This document shows positions 16,970-26,398 of a stretch of 64,000 nt of DNA, one piece after another. The DNA comes from Phycisphaerae bacterium (lineage in GTDB: Bacteria; Planctomycetota; Phycisphaerae; UBA1845). Position numbers and translations under genes: made by a program. Every line of letters begins with the position of its first letter. The stretch's first letter is position 1. Location: the NCBI GenBank assembly GCA_013360585.1, contig JABWBH010000037.1, positions 1-64,000 on the forward strand, given 5' to 3'. Under the pieces are notes generated by a model that ran no database searches, was not told the DNA's origin, and was given only the letters and a program-made list of their open reading frames with translations.

Positions 16970-17938
16970 TTACCCCGCTCCTTTGTTTCCGGCGTCGAAC
17001 GTCGGGCGAAGTGCCAGGAAACGCCGCACCTCATCGCCGGTCGGCAAGCCCGACTGTGCCCCCGACTTCGTACATTTCACTGCCGCTACTGCGGACGCGA
17101 ACCTCAACGCCGAGGGGGCGTCATCACCGCGGCACAGCGCCATCGCCAACCCGGCAGCAAACGCGTCCCCCGCGGCGGTCGTATCCACCACGTCGACCCG
17201 GAACGCGGGCAAGGCGAATTCGGTCCCCGCAGTGACCCAGACGGCGCCCCTCGCCCCCAGTTTCACCGCAGCCGCCTGCGCGCCGTGGGCGACGAGCGAT
17301 CGCCCCGCCGCCCTCGCAGACGCCTCGTCGCACACGTTGATCCCCGTCAGGACCGAGGCCTCCGACTCATTCGGCGTCACCACGTCGGCACGGAGGATCC
17401 CGCTGGGAAGGTGCGTCGCGCCGCACGGCGCCGGAGCCGGGTCGACGATCGCCCTCACGCCTGCCTCCCGGGCGATCCGCAGCGCCTCGGCAACCGTTTC
17501 CAGCGGCGTCTCAAACTGCACCAGCAAGGCGTCGGCGCGGGCGATCAGGTCTCGTGAAGCCCGAACATCGTCGGGCGTCAGTGCCGAGTTCGCCCCCGGC
17601 GCCACGCAGATCGCGTTCTGTCCCTCCTCGTCGACCACGATCATCGCGACGCCGCTCGCCGCCTCGGGGGTCGCCCGAACCGCATCAACCTTGACCCCGG
17701 ACTCAACCAGACCGGCCCGAAGGGATTCCCCGAAAGCGTCGCAGCCGACCCGTCCGATCATCGTCGTTTCCGCCCCGAGCCGCGCGGCGGCGACAGCCTG
17801 GTTTCCGCCCTTGCCCCCCCGAACCTGAAGAAACGCTCCGCCGAGCACGGTCTGCCCGGGCGAGGGGATCACGCGAGCATGAATCACAAGATCCAGGTTG
17901 AGGCTTCCGACGACGACGATCCGCGGAGAACCTGACAT
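16970..17938 (-). CDS. rbsK: Ribokinase (PfkB family)
   Basis: 322 residues from ATG 17938 (SGSPRIVVVGSLNLDL); a longer frame upstream is not ribokinase-like. It phosphorylates D-ribose with ATP. Signatures: the N-terminal GGKGGNQAVAAARLG motif, PNESEASVLTG, VKLGARGAVWV, and the DTTAAGDAFAAGLAMAL catalytic motif with the general-base Asp. The length matches RbsK (about 305). There is no ribose transporter or LacI regulator next to it, so another sugar or nucleoside is possible within the PfkB family. Cytosolic, monocistronic as far as can be seen. Confidence 0.9.
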   Translation of the reverse strand: MSGSPRIVVVGSLNLDLVIHARVIPSPGQTVLGGAFLQVRGGKGGNQAVAAARLGAETTMIGRVGCDAFGESLRAGLVESGVKVDAVRATPEAASGVAMIVVDEEGQNAICVAPGANSALTPDDVRASRDLIARADALLVQFETPLETVAEALRIAREAGVRAIVDPAPAPCGATHLPSGILRADVVTPNESEASVLTGINVCDEASARAAGRSLVAHGAQAAAVKLGARGAVWVTAGTEFALPAFRVDVVDTTAAGDAFAAGLAMALCRGDDAPSALRFASAVAAVKCTKSGAQSGLPTGDEVRRFLALRPTFDAGNKGAG

Positions 17939-18052
17939 GTCTGAGCAGCCTCCACGACACAAGCACCAGCCGACAACAAGCGGGGGACGAACCCGGTCGC
18001 CCAGGTCCGTCCCCGCATTCATCCTCGGATGAACATCAACCCTCGTCCGCAA

Positions 18053-20038
18053 TTACGGACACGTCACCGTCGTCGTCAGCCCGCACGCCGGCCGGGTCAG
18101 CGCGACCGTGTGATTGCCTCCGCTGAACGGACCGGCGAAGAGCTTCGCCTTGCCGTCGAGCACGCCGAGGTTGAAGGACTGCGCGTCGATCATCACCGTG
18201 ATCGTCTGTCCGTCGAAGCTGTTGTCACGGAACTTGACGACGACCTTGATGTCGCGGTTGTCCTTGCACACGGCGCGGAACTTCTTGACCTTGTCGCACG
18301 GGCACTGTCCGCGGCAGGTCGTGCCTTCGCCGGCGAAGCTGCCGTTGCAGTCGCGCTCGAGAACGATCTCGCAACGAGCGTCATCCACGCAGCAGGCGCC
18401 CGGTTGCGGGCAGGAGTGCGTCCCGCACTCGGTCCCGAAGTTCCAGTTTCCGCCGGCATTGACGCATTCGAGCAGAAGCAGGTCCGCACATGATCCGTCG
18501 TCGAAGCAGCACGCGCCCGGTTGCGGCTCGGAACCGCCCGCGGCCACGACGGCCTCGTAAGCGTCCACGCGGCCGTAGCCGAACGTGTTGTCATTGCCCG
18601 GTGAACCGAGGTCCACCGCCGTCTGCTCCAGGATCGCCTTGATCTCGAAGTGCGCCAGCCCCGGCGCGGCCTCAAGGATCAGCGCCACGGCGCCCGCGAC
18701 GTGCGGCGTCGCCATCGATGTCCCCGACAGGTTGGTGTAACCGTTGCACGGGCTGTGCCGGCAGGACGTCGTATCCACGCCCGGCGCCGAGATCGTCGGC
18801 TTGATGCACCCCGGCGGATGCGGGCAATCACGCCACGGATCGATGTTCTCCCACGTCACCGGTCCGCAGCTCGAAAAACTCGCGATCCGGTCGTTGCAGT
18901 CGGTCGCCCCGACCGTAATCACGTCCGGAACATCGCCCGGCGTGCGGACGTTGTCCGGCGGGTTCCCGCAGCCCTCGTTCCCCGCGGCATAAATCACGAT
19001 TACGCCGGACTGAATGCTGTTCTCGACCACCTCACGCCACGTCCGGCGGTCCGGGTTCACGCTGTGAGGCCAGCCGAGGCTCGCCGTCGTCGCATGCGCG
19101 CCGTTCTCCAGCGCATACTGGTGGCACAGCCAGACCGACAACTCGCCCGAGAAGCTGTTCCAGAACTTCGTCGTCATGATCTGAACGTCCGGCGCCATCC
19201 CCGTCTGTGTACCGTTGGCGCCGTCACCGCCCACCGTTCCGGACACGTGCGTGCCGTGACCGAAATTATCCGAGATGTTCTCACTGCTGCCGTTGCCGTC
19301 GAAGCTCCACCCGTGAACGTCGTCCACGTAACCGTTGCCGTCGTCGTCGATGTCGTTGTTCGCAATCTCGCCCGGGTTCGTCCAGATCTGGTTGCGAAGA
19401 TCCGGGTGATCGATGCAGCAACCCGTGTCGATCACCGCGATCACCGCGTTGCGCCCGGTGATGCCCAGCTCGTTCCACACCCGCGGCGCGCTCATCCGGT
19501 CCACCCCGCATTCCACCGCCAGCGGCTGCGCCTGATTCTCCGACACCTCATACGGCAGCACATCCTCCAGCGGCAGCGCCCGATCCCAGTTCAGGTAATC
19601 CACGTCCTCACGCGCCGCCAGCTTCAGCGCCATCCCGGGCGTCACGCGCGCCCCGATCACGTTCGTGATCCACAGCGCGTGAATGTACTCGCGCCCGACC
19701 TCACCACGCCCCTGGCCTTCGATCAGCGTCGAAAGCACACCCGCCTGCGAGCGGCGCGCCACTCCCTTCAGTACGTCCATCACCGCCCGGCGGCGCGCGT
19801 TCTTGTCCGCGATCAGCCCCGAGAACGCCAGGTCTTCCGGCGTGGCGCGATCCTTCATCACGATCGACACCGGGATCAGCTCGCCCGGCTCCGCGTTCGC
19901 CACCACCGACAGCAGGTCGGCACGCAGCTTGTTGCTCAGGTTCGCCGGAATCCCGTCTTTCGGCAGCGCAGCCGCGAACGCCGAGAACCCGACGCTCGCC
20001 GCCAGCCCCGCACCCAGCACTTGCCTCAACCCTCTCAT
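18053..20038 (-). CDS. Secreted S8 (subtilisin-like) serine peptidase with Cys-rich repeats and C-terminal sorting-like domain
   Basis: 661 residues from ATG 20038, which has GGGGAG five bases upstream (the TTG at 20056 is poorer). Signal peptide, then a propeptide (about 30-170). The catalytic triad is complete: Asp204 in AVIAVIDTGC, His261 in GHGTHVSG, Ser441 in LSGTSMATPHVAG. Residues about 510-580 hold two Cys-rich units, each beginning GACC (GACCFDDGSCADLLLLEC and GACCVDDARCEIVLERDC), a repeat I associate with planctomycete exoproteins. The final 80 residues (CDKVKKFRAVCK to VTCP) match the tails of three other exported proteins in this window. Monocistronic. Confidence 0.93.
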   Translation of the reverse strand: MRGLRQVLGAGLAASVGFSAFAAALPKDGIPANLSNKLRADLLSVVANAEPGELIPVSIVMKDRATPEDLAFSGLIADKNARRRAVMDVLKGVARRSQAGVLSTLIEGQGRGEVGREYIHALWITNVIGARVTPGMALKLAAREDVDYLNWDRALPLEDVLPYEVSENQAQPLAVECGVDRMSAPRVWNELGITGRNAVIAVIDTGCCIDHPDLRNQIWTNPGEIANNDIDDDGNGYVDDVHGWSFDGNGSSENISDNFGHGTHVSGTVGGDGANGTQTGMAPDVQIMTTKFWNSFSGELSVWLCHQYALENGAHATTASLGWPHSVNPDRRTWREVVENSIQSGVIVIYAAGNEGCGNPPDNVRTPGDVPDVITVGATDCNDRIASFSSCGPVTWENIDPWRDCPHPPGCIKPTISAPGVDTTSCRHSPCNGYTNLSGTSMATPHVAGAVALILEAAPGLAHFEIKAILEQTAVDLGSPGNDNTFGYGRVDAYEAVVAAGGSEPQPGACCFDDGSCADLLLLECVNAGGNWNFGTECGTHSCPQPGACCVDDARCEIVLERDCNGSFAGEGTTCRGQCPCDKVKKFRAVCKDNRDIKVVVKFRDNSFDGQTITVMIDAQSFNLGVLDGKAKLFAGPFSGGNHTVALTRPACGLTTTVTCP

Positions 20039-20239
20039 TGATCTCCCCTTTCCCAAAGCATGTCCGGAACCCTTGAGGATGACGGCGCCGCGTCCCCCTT
20101 GACTTGCGCAGCGCCGACCAAGGGTCGGCAGGAATCCCCTCGCCCGTGCAGACCGCTCGACCTCCCCCCTCGGGAAATTCAGGTCAAGCCTCGCACGGAC
20201 CCCGACATTGTACCGCGCGGTCCAGCCGCACCCAACCCG

Positions 20240-21928
20240 TTACGGGCGGGCTTCCACCACGAAATCCGACACGACCTCCGGAACCAGCGTCGGATCGAGA
20301 ATGTCCCGCCGGTAGGCCTCCACGCCGTACGTGGTCACCCGCAACCGCTGCGTGTCGCGATCCACCTGGAACTCCGTCCACCCGAACATGTTGACCGAAA
20401 AATACCCCCCGGAAAGGAGCGTCGCCGGAATGTTCGAATCCTGAAGCCCGATCGGGTCATATCCGAAAAGCGCCAGCAGGCCGTTCAGCGCGTCCTCGAT
20501 GAAACCGTCCTTCAGACTTCGCGGAAGCTCGTCATAATAAATCCGGATGTTCGGCTCAAGGATACCGAGCTGGATCGCCTGATCCACGATGACCGACCCC
20601 AGCACCGGATCAAACGCCACCGCGCCCGTCGTGACCTCCCAGCTTTCCACCGGAATCTGCGGTCCGAGAAGGTCATCCGTGTACGTCAGGTTGTTGACGA
20701 TCGTGCCGTGAATGTCCGCCGCGATGAACACCACGTTGCGGATGTCTTCGTCGCGAATCATCCGCAGCAACGTCGCCCGCTCCTCCGCATACCCCTCGTA
20801 CCGGTCCGACGAGAGGATCGGTCCGAGGTTCTGGATCGGCTCGGGGATCAGCACGAACTTCCACGTGACGCCGCGCCGGTGCGCGTCGCGCAGATCACGC
20901 TGAAGGTCGCTGAACTGCTCCGCCCCCAGCATCGTGCGGTCACGCTGCAGCGACACCAGCAGGAAATACGTCGTGCTCAGCGGATCCTCCAGATTCACCT
21001 CCCAGTCGAGGTTCATATCCCGGAAGCTCCGCGCATCCAGCAGGAAGACCGCCGCGTCACGTCCGAACGTGCGATAACGGTAGAGCTTTCGCTTGCCCGC
21101 GGTCCGGCAGTCGCCCGTGTCCCCGTAATACTCGTCGCGGATCGGATGATAATCCTGAAACGCGCGCAGACCGCCCTCAAAGAACACCGTCTCGTTGATG
21201 TATTCTCCGGTCAGCCCGAACAACGGATGCGTCCACGGCGCCGCCCCGCCCGCGAAGTTGTCCGTCACCTCGTGATCGTCGATCGTCGCGAACCACGCCG
21301 TCGAGGCCCGCAGCTCCGCCAGCGAGTTCAGACCCAGAAACGGCGAGTACACCTCGGCGTACTTGAGGCGAAACTGGCTCAGCCGCGTTGCCTGCGCCAC
21401 GCCGATCAGCGCGGGCGACTCGTAATCCGCGTAGATCGTGTCCCCCATCGCCACGAAGAAATCCAGATCCCGCCCGGCCGCATTGCGGATCGACGGATAC
21501 GGCGCGAGGTCGCCGCGCCAGTCTCCCGAGACGCCGAAGCGAAGCCCGTGAAAATCCGCGTCCCCGTGCGCCGTGCGGAACCGCCCCAGCGCCCGTCCCC
21601 CGCCCGCGTCCGTCACGCGCGTGTAATACTGCGTCCCGGCCGAAAGCCCCGCCGCTTCAACCTTCACGGGAACCAGCGGATCGCTGATCGTCCGCTCGAA
21701 CCGCATCGCGCCGGCGAACTGCGGGTCCGTCGAAAGCTCGATCACCACCGGACCTCGCGAGGCCCCCCGCGCCCAGATCACCGCGGAATCCTCCGACACG
21801 TCCCCCGCCGCCGCCTGCGTTTGCGGCGGAATCGATCGCGGCGTCCCGCATCGCACGCACAAAAGCGCCGCGACCGCAAGCCCCAGCCGCGCCCGCCTAC
21901 CGATCGTCCCGCTCCACCCACAACTCAT
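20240..21928 (-). CDS. PhoD-like alkaline phosphatase / metallophosphoesterase, exported
   Basis: About 562 residues. I chose ATG 21928 (SCGWSG) before the hydrophobic RLGLAVAALLCVRC segment; earlier in-frame ATGs (21940, 21952) are also possible and would lengthen the overlap with the upstream gene. An N-terminal fibronectin-like domain (GDVSEDSAVIWARG, YYTRVTD) is followed by the PhoD catalytic domain: GVSGDWRG, FVAMGDTIYADY, FATIDDHEVTDNFAGG and VFIAADIHGTIVN, the Fe/Ca-binding set of this family. It hydrolyses phosphate mono- or diesters outside the cytoplasm. Overlaps the small membrane protein gene by about 32 nt. Confidence 0.9.
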   Translation of the reverse strand: MSCGWSGTIGRRARLGLAVAALLCVRCGTPRSIPPQTQAAAGDVSEDSAVIWARGASRGPVVIELSTDPQFAGAMRFERTISDPLVPVKVEAAGLSAGTQYYTRVTDAGGGRALGRFRTAHGDADFHGLRFGVSGDWRGDLAPYPSIRNAAGRDLDFFVAMGDTIYADYESPALIGVAQATRLSQFRLKYAEVYSPFLGLNSLAELRASTAWFATIDDHEVTDNFAGGAAPWTHPLFGLTGEYINETVFFEGGLRAFQDYHPIRDEYYGDTGDCRTAGKRKLYRYRTFGRDAAVFLLDARSFRDMNLDWEVNLEDPLSTTYFLLVSLQRDRTMLGAEQFSDLQRDLRDAHRRGVTWKFVLIPEPIQNLGPILSSDRYEGYAEERATLLRMIRDEDIRNVVFIAADIHGTIVNNLTYTDDLLGPQIPVESWEVTTGAVAFDPVLGSVIVDQAIQLGILEPNIRIYYDELPRSLKDGFIEDALNGLLALFGYDPIGLQDSNIPATLLSGGYFSVNMFGWTEFQVDRDTQRLRVTTYGVEAYRRDILDPTLVPEVVSDFVVEARP

Positions 21929-22196
21929 TTCGACGCGCATACGACCTCGCATCAGATTCGATCTGCGCAGCCTGGCGGTCATCCTGCCGACGCTGCATTC
22001 GAATCCCCGCGATCAGCATCGCCGCTCCGCTCAGGAAGGCAAGCATTGAGTACGCCGGCGCGAAGAACAACAGCAAAACGCCTGACACGATCGTTAACCC
22101 TCCGACGATCATCAGCAGCGTCTGAAGCGGAAGGAAGATCAGCCCGAGCAGGATGATCGTCATCGGAACCACGATCGGGAGCACGTATACAAGCAC
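21897..22196 (-). CDS. Small membrane protein, 99 aa
   Basis: I chose GTG 22196 because it is preceded by AAGGAG at the right distance. Three hydrophobic segments fill the first 75 residues (VYVLPIVVPMTIILLGLIFL; LLMIVGGLTIVSGVLLLFF; SMLAFLSGAAMLIAGI). A charged tail (RRQDDRQAAQIESDARSYARR) follows. No family is recognised. The 3' end overlaps the PhoD-like gene, suggesting the two are co-transcribed. Confidence 0.65.
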   Translation of the reverse strand: MLVYVLPIVVPMTIILLGLIFLPLQTLLMIVGGLTIVSGVLLLFFAPAYSMLAFLSGAAMLIAGIRMQRRQDDRQAAQIESDARSYARRNELWVERDDR

Positions 22197-22211
22197 GGGA
22201 AAACTCCTTGC

Positions 22212-22580
22212 ATGCGACAAGTGATCCTGCACACGCCCGTCATGATACCGCTCTCACACGCCTACATGAACTTCGGTTGCGCGGAAACGCATCTCTGCAA
22301 ACTTGCACGAGGAGGCCGGATTCACCGGTCCTCCTTGGACGGCGACTTCATTGCCGAGGTGCAGGTTCGGCTCAACTCGGGGAAGGACACTTCGTCGTAC
22401 TTCCGCTACCTCACCCCGGACAACGAGAATCGGGCCGGGCTTCAGGGGTCTTTTTCGGGGGCCGTCCTGCTGAAAAAGAGGCACAAGGGGAAGCTGACGA
22501 CGCTGGATTCGTCGGGGGTGTTTCCTCTTGATCCGGACGTGCTTCGTGTCAAATGCGTGGGTTCCGCGCTGGAAGTGTGA
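22212..22580 (+). CDS. Hypothetical protein, up to 122 aa
   Basis: Plus-strand frame with coding-like composition, especially from residue 40 onward (DGDFIAEVQVRLNSGKDTSSY, FRYLTPDNENRAGLQGSFSG, LRVKCVGSALEV). The start is unsure: ATG 22212, 22242 and 22266 are all in frame, and none has a good ribosome binding site. No signal peptide or domain recognised. Divergent from the small membrane protein gene, with only 15 nt between the chosen starts, which argues for one of the later ATGs. Confidence 0.5.
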   Translation: MRQVILHTPVMIPLSHAYMNFGCAETHLCKLARGGRIHRSSLDGDFIAEVQVRLNSGKDTSSYFRYLTPDNENRAGLQGSFSGAVLLKKRHKGKLTTLDSSGVFPLDPDVLRVKCVGSALEV

Positions 22581-22910
22581 CGTCATCCCGAGAGAACGCC
22601 CGGGGCGCCGACGCCTTCGGCGACGGAAAGGGATTCTCGGCTGGGGTGGGATCCGGGCCGATCATCCTTCCGAAGCCGCGCCCGTAAGGATGCATGCTTC
22701 TCGGGTCTTTCACGCGGCTTTTTAAGCAGCGCGCAAGAGCCGGCAGGCGAGCAGGAGCCTGGTTGTAATCATTGAAACAAAGATGATCATGATCGACTGA
22801 TGAAGCGGCTGGACGGGCGGCGACGTTAGAGGTCGTCTGCGGGGAGTCCGATGAGATACCGTGGAAACGTAATCATCGCGTTAGAGGCGCTGCCACGCTA
22901 GGCTAGCCGC
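22581..22910. other. Intergenic region before the helicase gene
   Basis: 330 nt. A small hairpin CGCCGA/TCGGCG (about 22598-22614) could terminate the preceding gene. A less GC-rich stretch at about 22760-22800 contains the palindrome GATCATGATC and probably holds the helicase promoter. No gene seen. Confidence 0.4.
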
Positions 22911-25091
22911 ATGACCCGCGACGACATCTGCTCGGCATTTCTGGATCGCCTCAGCGTCTCGCCTTATCCTTTCCAGGAGGAGGCGCTGCTCGCGTGGTTC
23001 AGCGACGCGGAGGGCGTGCTCGTCACCGCGCCGACCGGGATGGGCAAGACGCTCATCGCCGAAGCCGCCATCTACGAGGCCCTGACGACGCGCAAGCGCC
23101 TTTATTACACGACGCCGCTGATCGCGCTGACCGACCAGAAATTCCGCGAGTTTCAGGGCAAGGCCGAGGCGTGGGGCTTCTCCCGCGACGACGTCGGCCT
23201 GATCACCGGCAACCGCAAGGTCAACCCGAACGCCGTCGTCCGCGTGGTGGTCGCGGAGATCCTTCTGAATCACCTGCTGTCCGGCGAGGAGAACTTCGAC
23301 GAGGTCAGCGGCGTGGTGATGGACGAATTTCACTACTTCAACGACTTCGAGCGCGGGACGGTCTGGGAGCTGTCGCTGGTGCTGCTGCCGCGGAACGTGC
23401 GCCTGATGCTGCTGTCCGCCACGGTGGGCAACGCTCCGGAGTTCGTCTCGTGGCTGAAAAAAGAGCACGGGCGGTCGGTTGCGCTGGTGCGGACGGATGA
23501 GCGCCGCGTGCCGCTGGAATACGTCTGGGTCGGCGACAAGCTCCTGACCGAGCTGCTGCCCGAGATGGTCACCGGCGATGATGCGACGCAGCGGTCCCCG
23601 GCGCTGGTGTTTTGCTTCAATCGTGACGAATGCTGGGAGATCGCGGAGGTGATGAAGGGGCTGGCACTCGTCGGGGCGGAGGCGCGGGCCCAGATCGAGG
23701 CGTCGCTGCCCGCGGAGGAGTTCTCCGACGGCGTGGGTCCGAAGCTGCGGCAGATGCTCATCCGCGGCGTCGGCGTACATCACGCGGGCGTGCTGCCGAA
23801 ATACAAGGAACTCATCGAGGATCTCTTCCTGCGCAAACTCGTCCCCTTCGTTATCTGCACGGAAACGCTCGCCGCGGGCATCAACCTTCCGGCCAGGTCC
23901 GTCGTCCTCAGCACGCTCCTGAAAGGACCGCCGCGCGAGCGGAAGCTCATCTTCCCCTCGGCGGCGCACCAGATGTTCGGCCGCGCGGGCCGACCTCAGT
24001 TCGACAAAAAGGGCTACGTCTACGCCGTCGCGCACGAGGACGACGCCCGCATTGCAAAGTGGAAAAAGAAATACGACCAGATCGACCCGAAGTCGAAGGA
24101 TCCGGGCATCCTCCGGGCGAAGAAAGACCTCGAACGCAAACGCCCGACGCGACGCACGAACGAGCAATACTGGACGGAAGGACAGTTCAAGACGCTCATC
24201 GCCGCCGGTCCCGGGAAACTCGCCTCGCGCTCGATGATTCCGTATCAGGTGCTCGTGTTCCTGCTGCGGCGCGATGCGTCGCTGTCGCGCGTCCGCGAGT
24301 TCCTCGGCAAGCGGTTCAACACCCCCGACCAGATCGAGAGTTTCCAGCGGCAGCTTGATCATATGATCGGCAACCTCGCGGCGATGGGCTTCGTCGAACT
24401 CGACGCCGACGCGGCGCACGTGCGTCTTACCGATCGGATCGCCGAGCTGGCGCTGTTCCGCAGCATCGACCCGTTGTACGCCGTGTTCCTGTGCGGAATG
24501 CTGAACACCGCGGATTTCACGGAGAAGCTGCTCGCCCTGGAATCCGTCCTGCCGCTGCCGCCGTCGATCGAGCGGACGATCTTTCCGCCGGAGGATCTGC
24601 CCCCCGGTCCGCTCGAGACGAACGAGCTTCGCCCGCTGATGATCCAGTTGGGCGTCATCGTCGCCGGCATGGCGCCGAAGGAGGACGTCGAGGAAGAGCG
24701 CCGCGGACACGCGATGTGGGAGGACGAGCCGCCCCCCCGCCCCCCCGTCTTCGCTGAAATGCTCAAACTCGCGTTTGACGCGAAGCTGCCCTCGCCGGAG
24801 GACATCCTCGTTCAGCCGAAGTGGGCCGCTGGTGGCGTCTTCACCCTCGAAAACAGCTTCTTCAAATACATCAAGAACCGCGGACTCGAGAAGCAGGAGG
24901 GTCTCATCCTGCGTCACCTCCTGCGCCTCGTCATCCTCGCCGGCGAGTTCAAGGAGAAAACGCAGGATCCGCACTACGCCGAAATCGCCGACCGCGCCAC
25001 CCGTGCCGCTCAGCAGGTCGACCCGCGCTACACCGACCGCTTCCTCGCCGAAGCCGTGCAGGCCAAGGCCCTGGCGATCACCCCGACATAG
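22911..25091 (+). CDS. Superfamily 2 DEAD/DEAH-box helicase, SKI2/Hel308-like
   Basis: 726 residues, ATG 22911. Helicase core motifs in order: Q-like FQEEALLAWF, motif I APTGMGKT (40-47), motif Ia YYTTPLIALTDQKFREF, motif II MDEFHYF, motif III LLSATVGN, motif IV region ALVFCFNRDECWEI, GVGVHHAGVLPKYKELIEDLF, motif V ICTETLAAGINLPARSVVL and motif VI HQMFGRAGRPQFD. The HHAGVLP and AGRAGR-type signatures place it with SKI2-like helicases (RNA or branched-DNA unwinding). The C-terminal 350 residues contain a winged-helix-like region (FLGKRFNTPDQIESFQRQLD) but no nuclease motif. The nucleic-acid substrate cannot be decided from sequence. Confidence 0.93.
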   Translation: MTRDDICSAFLDRLSVSPYPFQEEALLAWFSDAEGVLVTAPTGMGKTLIAEAAIYEALTTRKRLYYTTPLIALTDQKFREFQGKAEAWGFSRDDVGLITGNRKVNPNAVVRVVVAEILLNHLLSGEENFDEVSGVVMDEFHYFNDFERGTVWELSLVLLPRNVRLMLLSATVGNAPEFVSWLKKEHGRSVALVRTDERRVPLEYVWVGDKLLTELLPEMVTGDDATQRSPALVFCFNRDECWEIAEVMKGLALVGAEARAQIEASLPAEEFSDGVGPKLRQMLIRGVGVHHAGVLPKYKELIEDLFLRKLVPFVICTETLAAGINLPARSVVLSTLLKGPPRERKLIFPSAAHQMFGRAGRPQFDKKGYVYAVAHEDDARIAKWKKKYDQIDPKSKDPGILRAKKDLERKRPTRRTNEQYWTEGQFKTLIAAGPGKLASRSMIPYQVLVFLLRRDASLSRVREFLGKRFNTPDQIESFQRQLDHMIGNLAAMGFVELDADAAHVRLTDRIAELALFRSIDPLYAVFLCGMLNTADFTEKLLALESVLPLPPSIERTIFPPEDLPPGPLETNELRPLMIQLGVIVAGMAPKEDVEEERRGHAMWEDEPPPRPPVFAEMLKLAFDAKLPSPEDILVQPKWAAGGVFTLENSFFKYIKNRGLEKQEGLILRHLLRLVILAGEFKEKTQDPHYAEIADRATRAAQQVDPRYTDRFLAEAVQAKALAITPT

Positions 25092-25128
25092 ACGCGGTTG
25101 CGACCCGAACCGCGCCCGCCTGTCCTTA

Positions 25129-25147
25129 ACAGCCCGTTGAAAAAGGG
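25129..25147 (+). repeat. GCCCGTTGAAAAA hairpin-type repeat, copy 1
   Basis: AACAGCCCGTTGAAAAAGGGG, 38 nt after the helicase stop. The same GCCCGTTGAAAAA core occurs in inverted form at 26399-26416, where it makes a perfect hairpin. Here the right arm is decayed. Confidence 0.5.
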
Positions 25148-25321
25148 GTGCGCCTCCCTCCGGGAGGCGAATGTCATCGGGAAAAACCGGTATCACAAAA
25201 ACCGATCCCGGGTTCTTCAGCGGGCCGTTAACGGCGCGAAGATAGGTCAAGAGCAAAAAGGCGTTCTTAATTCCGCCCTGTCCCGGAGGGCTGAAGCGGC
25301 GTCACAAAAGGACGCCGACGC

Positions 25322-25738
25322 TCCGACGTCTTTTTCCTCGAGGACGCGGGCATGCGCAGCGACGCGGCGCTGCAACGCACGGGGCGCGCGAAGGATCGGA
25401 CGCCCATCGCAGCCGCCAGCGGCAGGCGGCAGTCGGTCAACGCCATCTCTGCGGTCCAGGCGCGCCGCGCGTTCCGGTGCAAGCGGTGCACCAGGCGACG
25501 AAACGCGGCGCAGTTCACTGGTTTCCTGAAGAATCCGATGAAACCCCACCGTCGGCCGGTGTTTCCGGTGGCGGACGGGCGCCCGGCGCACATCGCCGGG
25601 GTTGCGGCAGCACCTGTGCAGAAGCTCAAAGGAAAGCAGGAACTGCACTTTTTTCCCGACCGCGCCCCGGATCTGAACCCGGAGGAGTTTGCGGGGTATC
25701 ATCATGTTCAATCCGCCAGGCAAAGCCCTTCTCGTTCA
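25322..25738 (+). pseudogene. Degenerate IS630-family transposase remnant
   Basis: The plus-strand frame through 25352 reads like the DDE domain of an IS630-type transposase: VFFLEDAGMRSD (first acidic site), RTPIAAASGRRQSVNAISAV, FTGFLKNPMKPHRRPVF, VADGRPAH (second Asp, DGHPAH in intact relatives) and LHFFPDRAPDLNPEEFAGYH (PELNPDE and third acidic residue). The normal aromatic after NPDE is lost, the N-terminal helix-turn-helix is missing, and after about 25738 the frame runs on into unrelated sequence. Many Arg/Cys substitutions suggest an old, inactive copy. No terminal inverted repeat could be placed with confidence. Confidence 0.7.
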
Positions 25739-25969
25739 TGTTTCTCACTTCCTGCCAGCCCTGATCCTTCTCGATCGGGAACCGAAGGGGTCGCGAAACT
25801 CTGCTCGCTTTTCCTCGCGGGCGCCCCCCCCGGCGAACTGACGATCAAGCGGACAGGTCGATTCCGCCGATGATAGCCCCAACGATTGACCGATCGCAGA
25901 GGCGTCGGCAGGGATGCGGACCGGGAAAGCGCGGCGCGGCGCCGGGACCGGTCCGACGGAGGCGGAATT

Positions 25970-26053
25970 ATGTTTGATTTCATTGCCTGGGTGGCGACGG
26001 TGTTCGGGTTGATCTACATTCTGTTCATGGGCGGTCTGGTTCAGACTGCGTAG
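25970..26053 (+). CDS. 27-residue membrane peptide A
   Basis: ATG 25970 with GGAGG (25958-25962) at ideal spacing. It encodes 27 residues, MFDFIAWVATVFGLIYILF followed by MGGLVQTA, a single transmembrane helix with almost no charge. A second 27-residue membrane peptide with a similar end (LIQTS) lies 240 nt downstream, also with a good ribosome binding site, which raises the chance that both are real. Function unknown; similar mini-proteins serve as subunits or regulators of membrane complexes. Confidence 0.55.
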   Translation: MFDFIAWVATVFGLIYILFMGGLVQTA

Positions 26054-26291
26054 GTAGATGAGGTCGGACGGTGGGGCGGGCGACGGCGCGGCGATCGAAC
26101 CGCCGCGGATCCGATGATACGCGTTCAGTTTCGCGGGTCTTCCCCTCATCCGCGGCGGATTCGGGATCCTGCCGGGGCCGTGACGGGAGGGACTTCCGGT
26201 GCGCTCTTCGCTAACCCTGAATCGCCCGGAAATCGGCGGATCGGTGGCCGAAGCCGCAGCATTCGGAACACCGGGATTAAGGAGAAAAAAC

Positions 26292-26375
26292 ATGGATGGA
26301 TTAGTGCTCGCACTGGCCGGTCTCGTGCTTGCGGTTCTGTTCGGGCTGATCGACGTGCTGATTCAGACGAGCTAA
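26292..26375 (+). CDS. 27-residue membrane peptide B
   Basis: ATG 26292 preceded by AAGGAG (26279-26284), seven bases before the start. The 27 residues begin MDGLVLALAGLVLAVL and end FGLIDVLIQTS, one hydrophobic helix with Asp near each end. It shares the FGLI...L(I/V)QT(S/A) ending and exact length with peptide A. A perfect hairpin terminator (26399-26416) follows 24 nt after the stop, making a compact transcription unit. Confidence 0.6.
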   Translation: MDGLVLALAGLVLAVLFGLIDVLIQTS

Positions 26376-26398
26376 GCCGTAGCAGTCCGCCGTCAGCA

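Noticed and set aside
20060-22156. Plus-strand open frame opposite the PhoD-like gene
   Set aside because: Shadow; the PhoD metal motifs are on the minus strand.
22881-25256. Minus-strand open frame of 791 codons opposite the helicase
   Set aside because: The plus strand has all SF2 helicase motifs; the antisense product is a charged low-complexity shadow.
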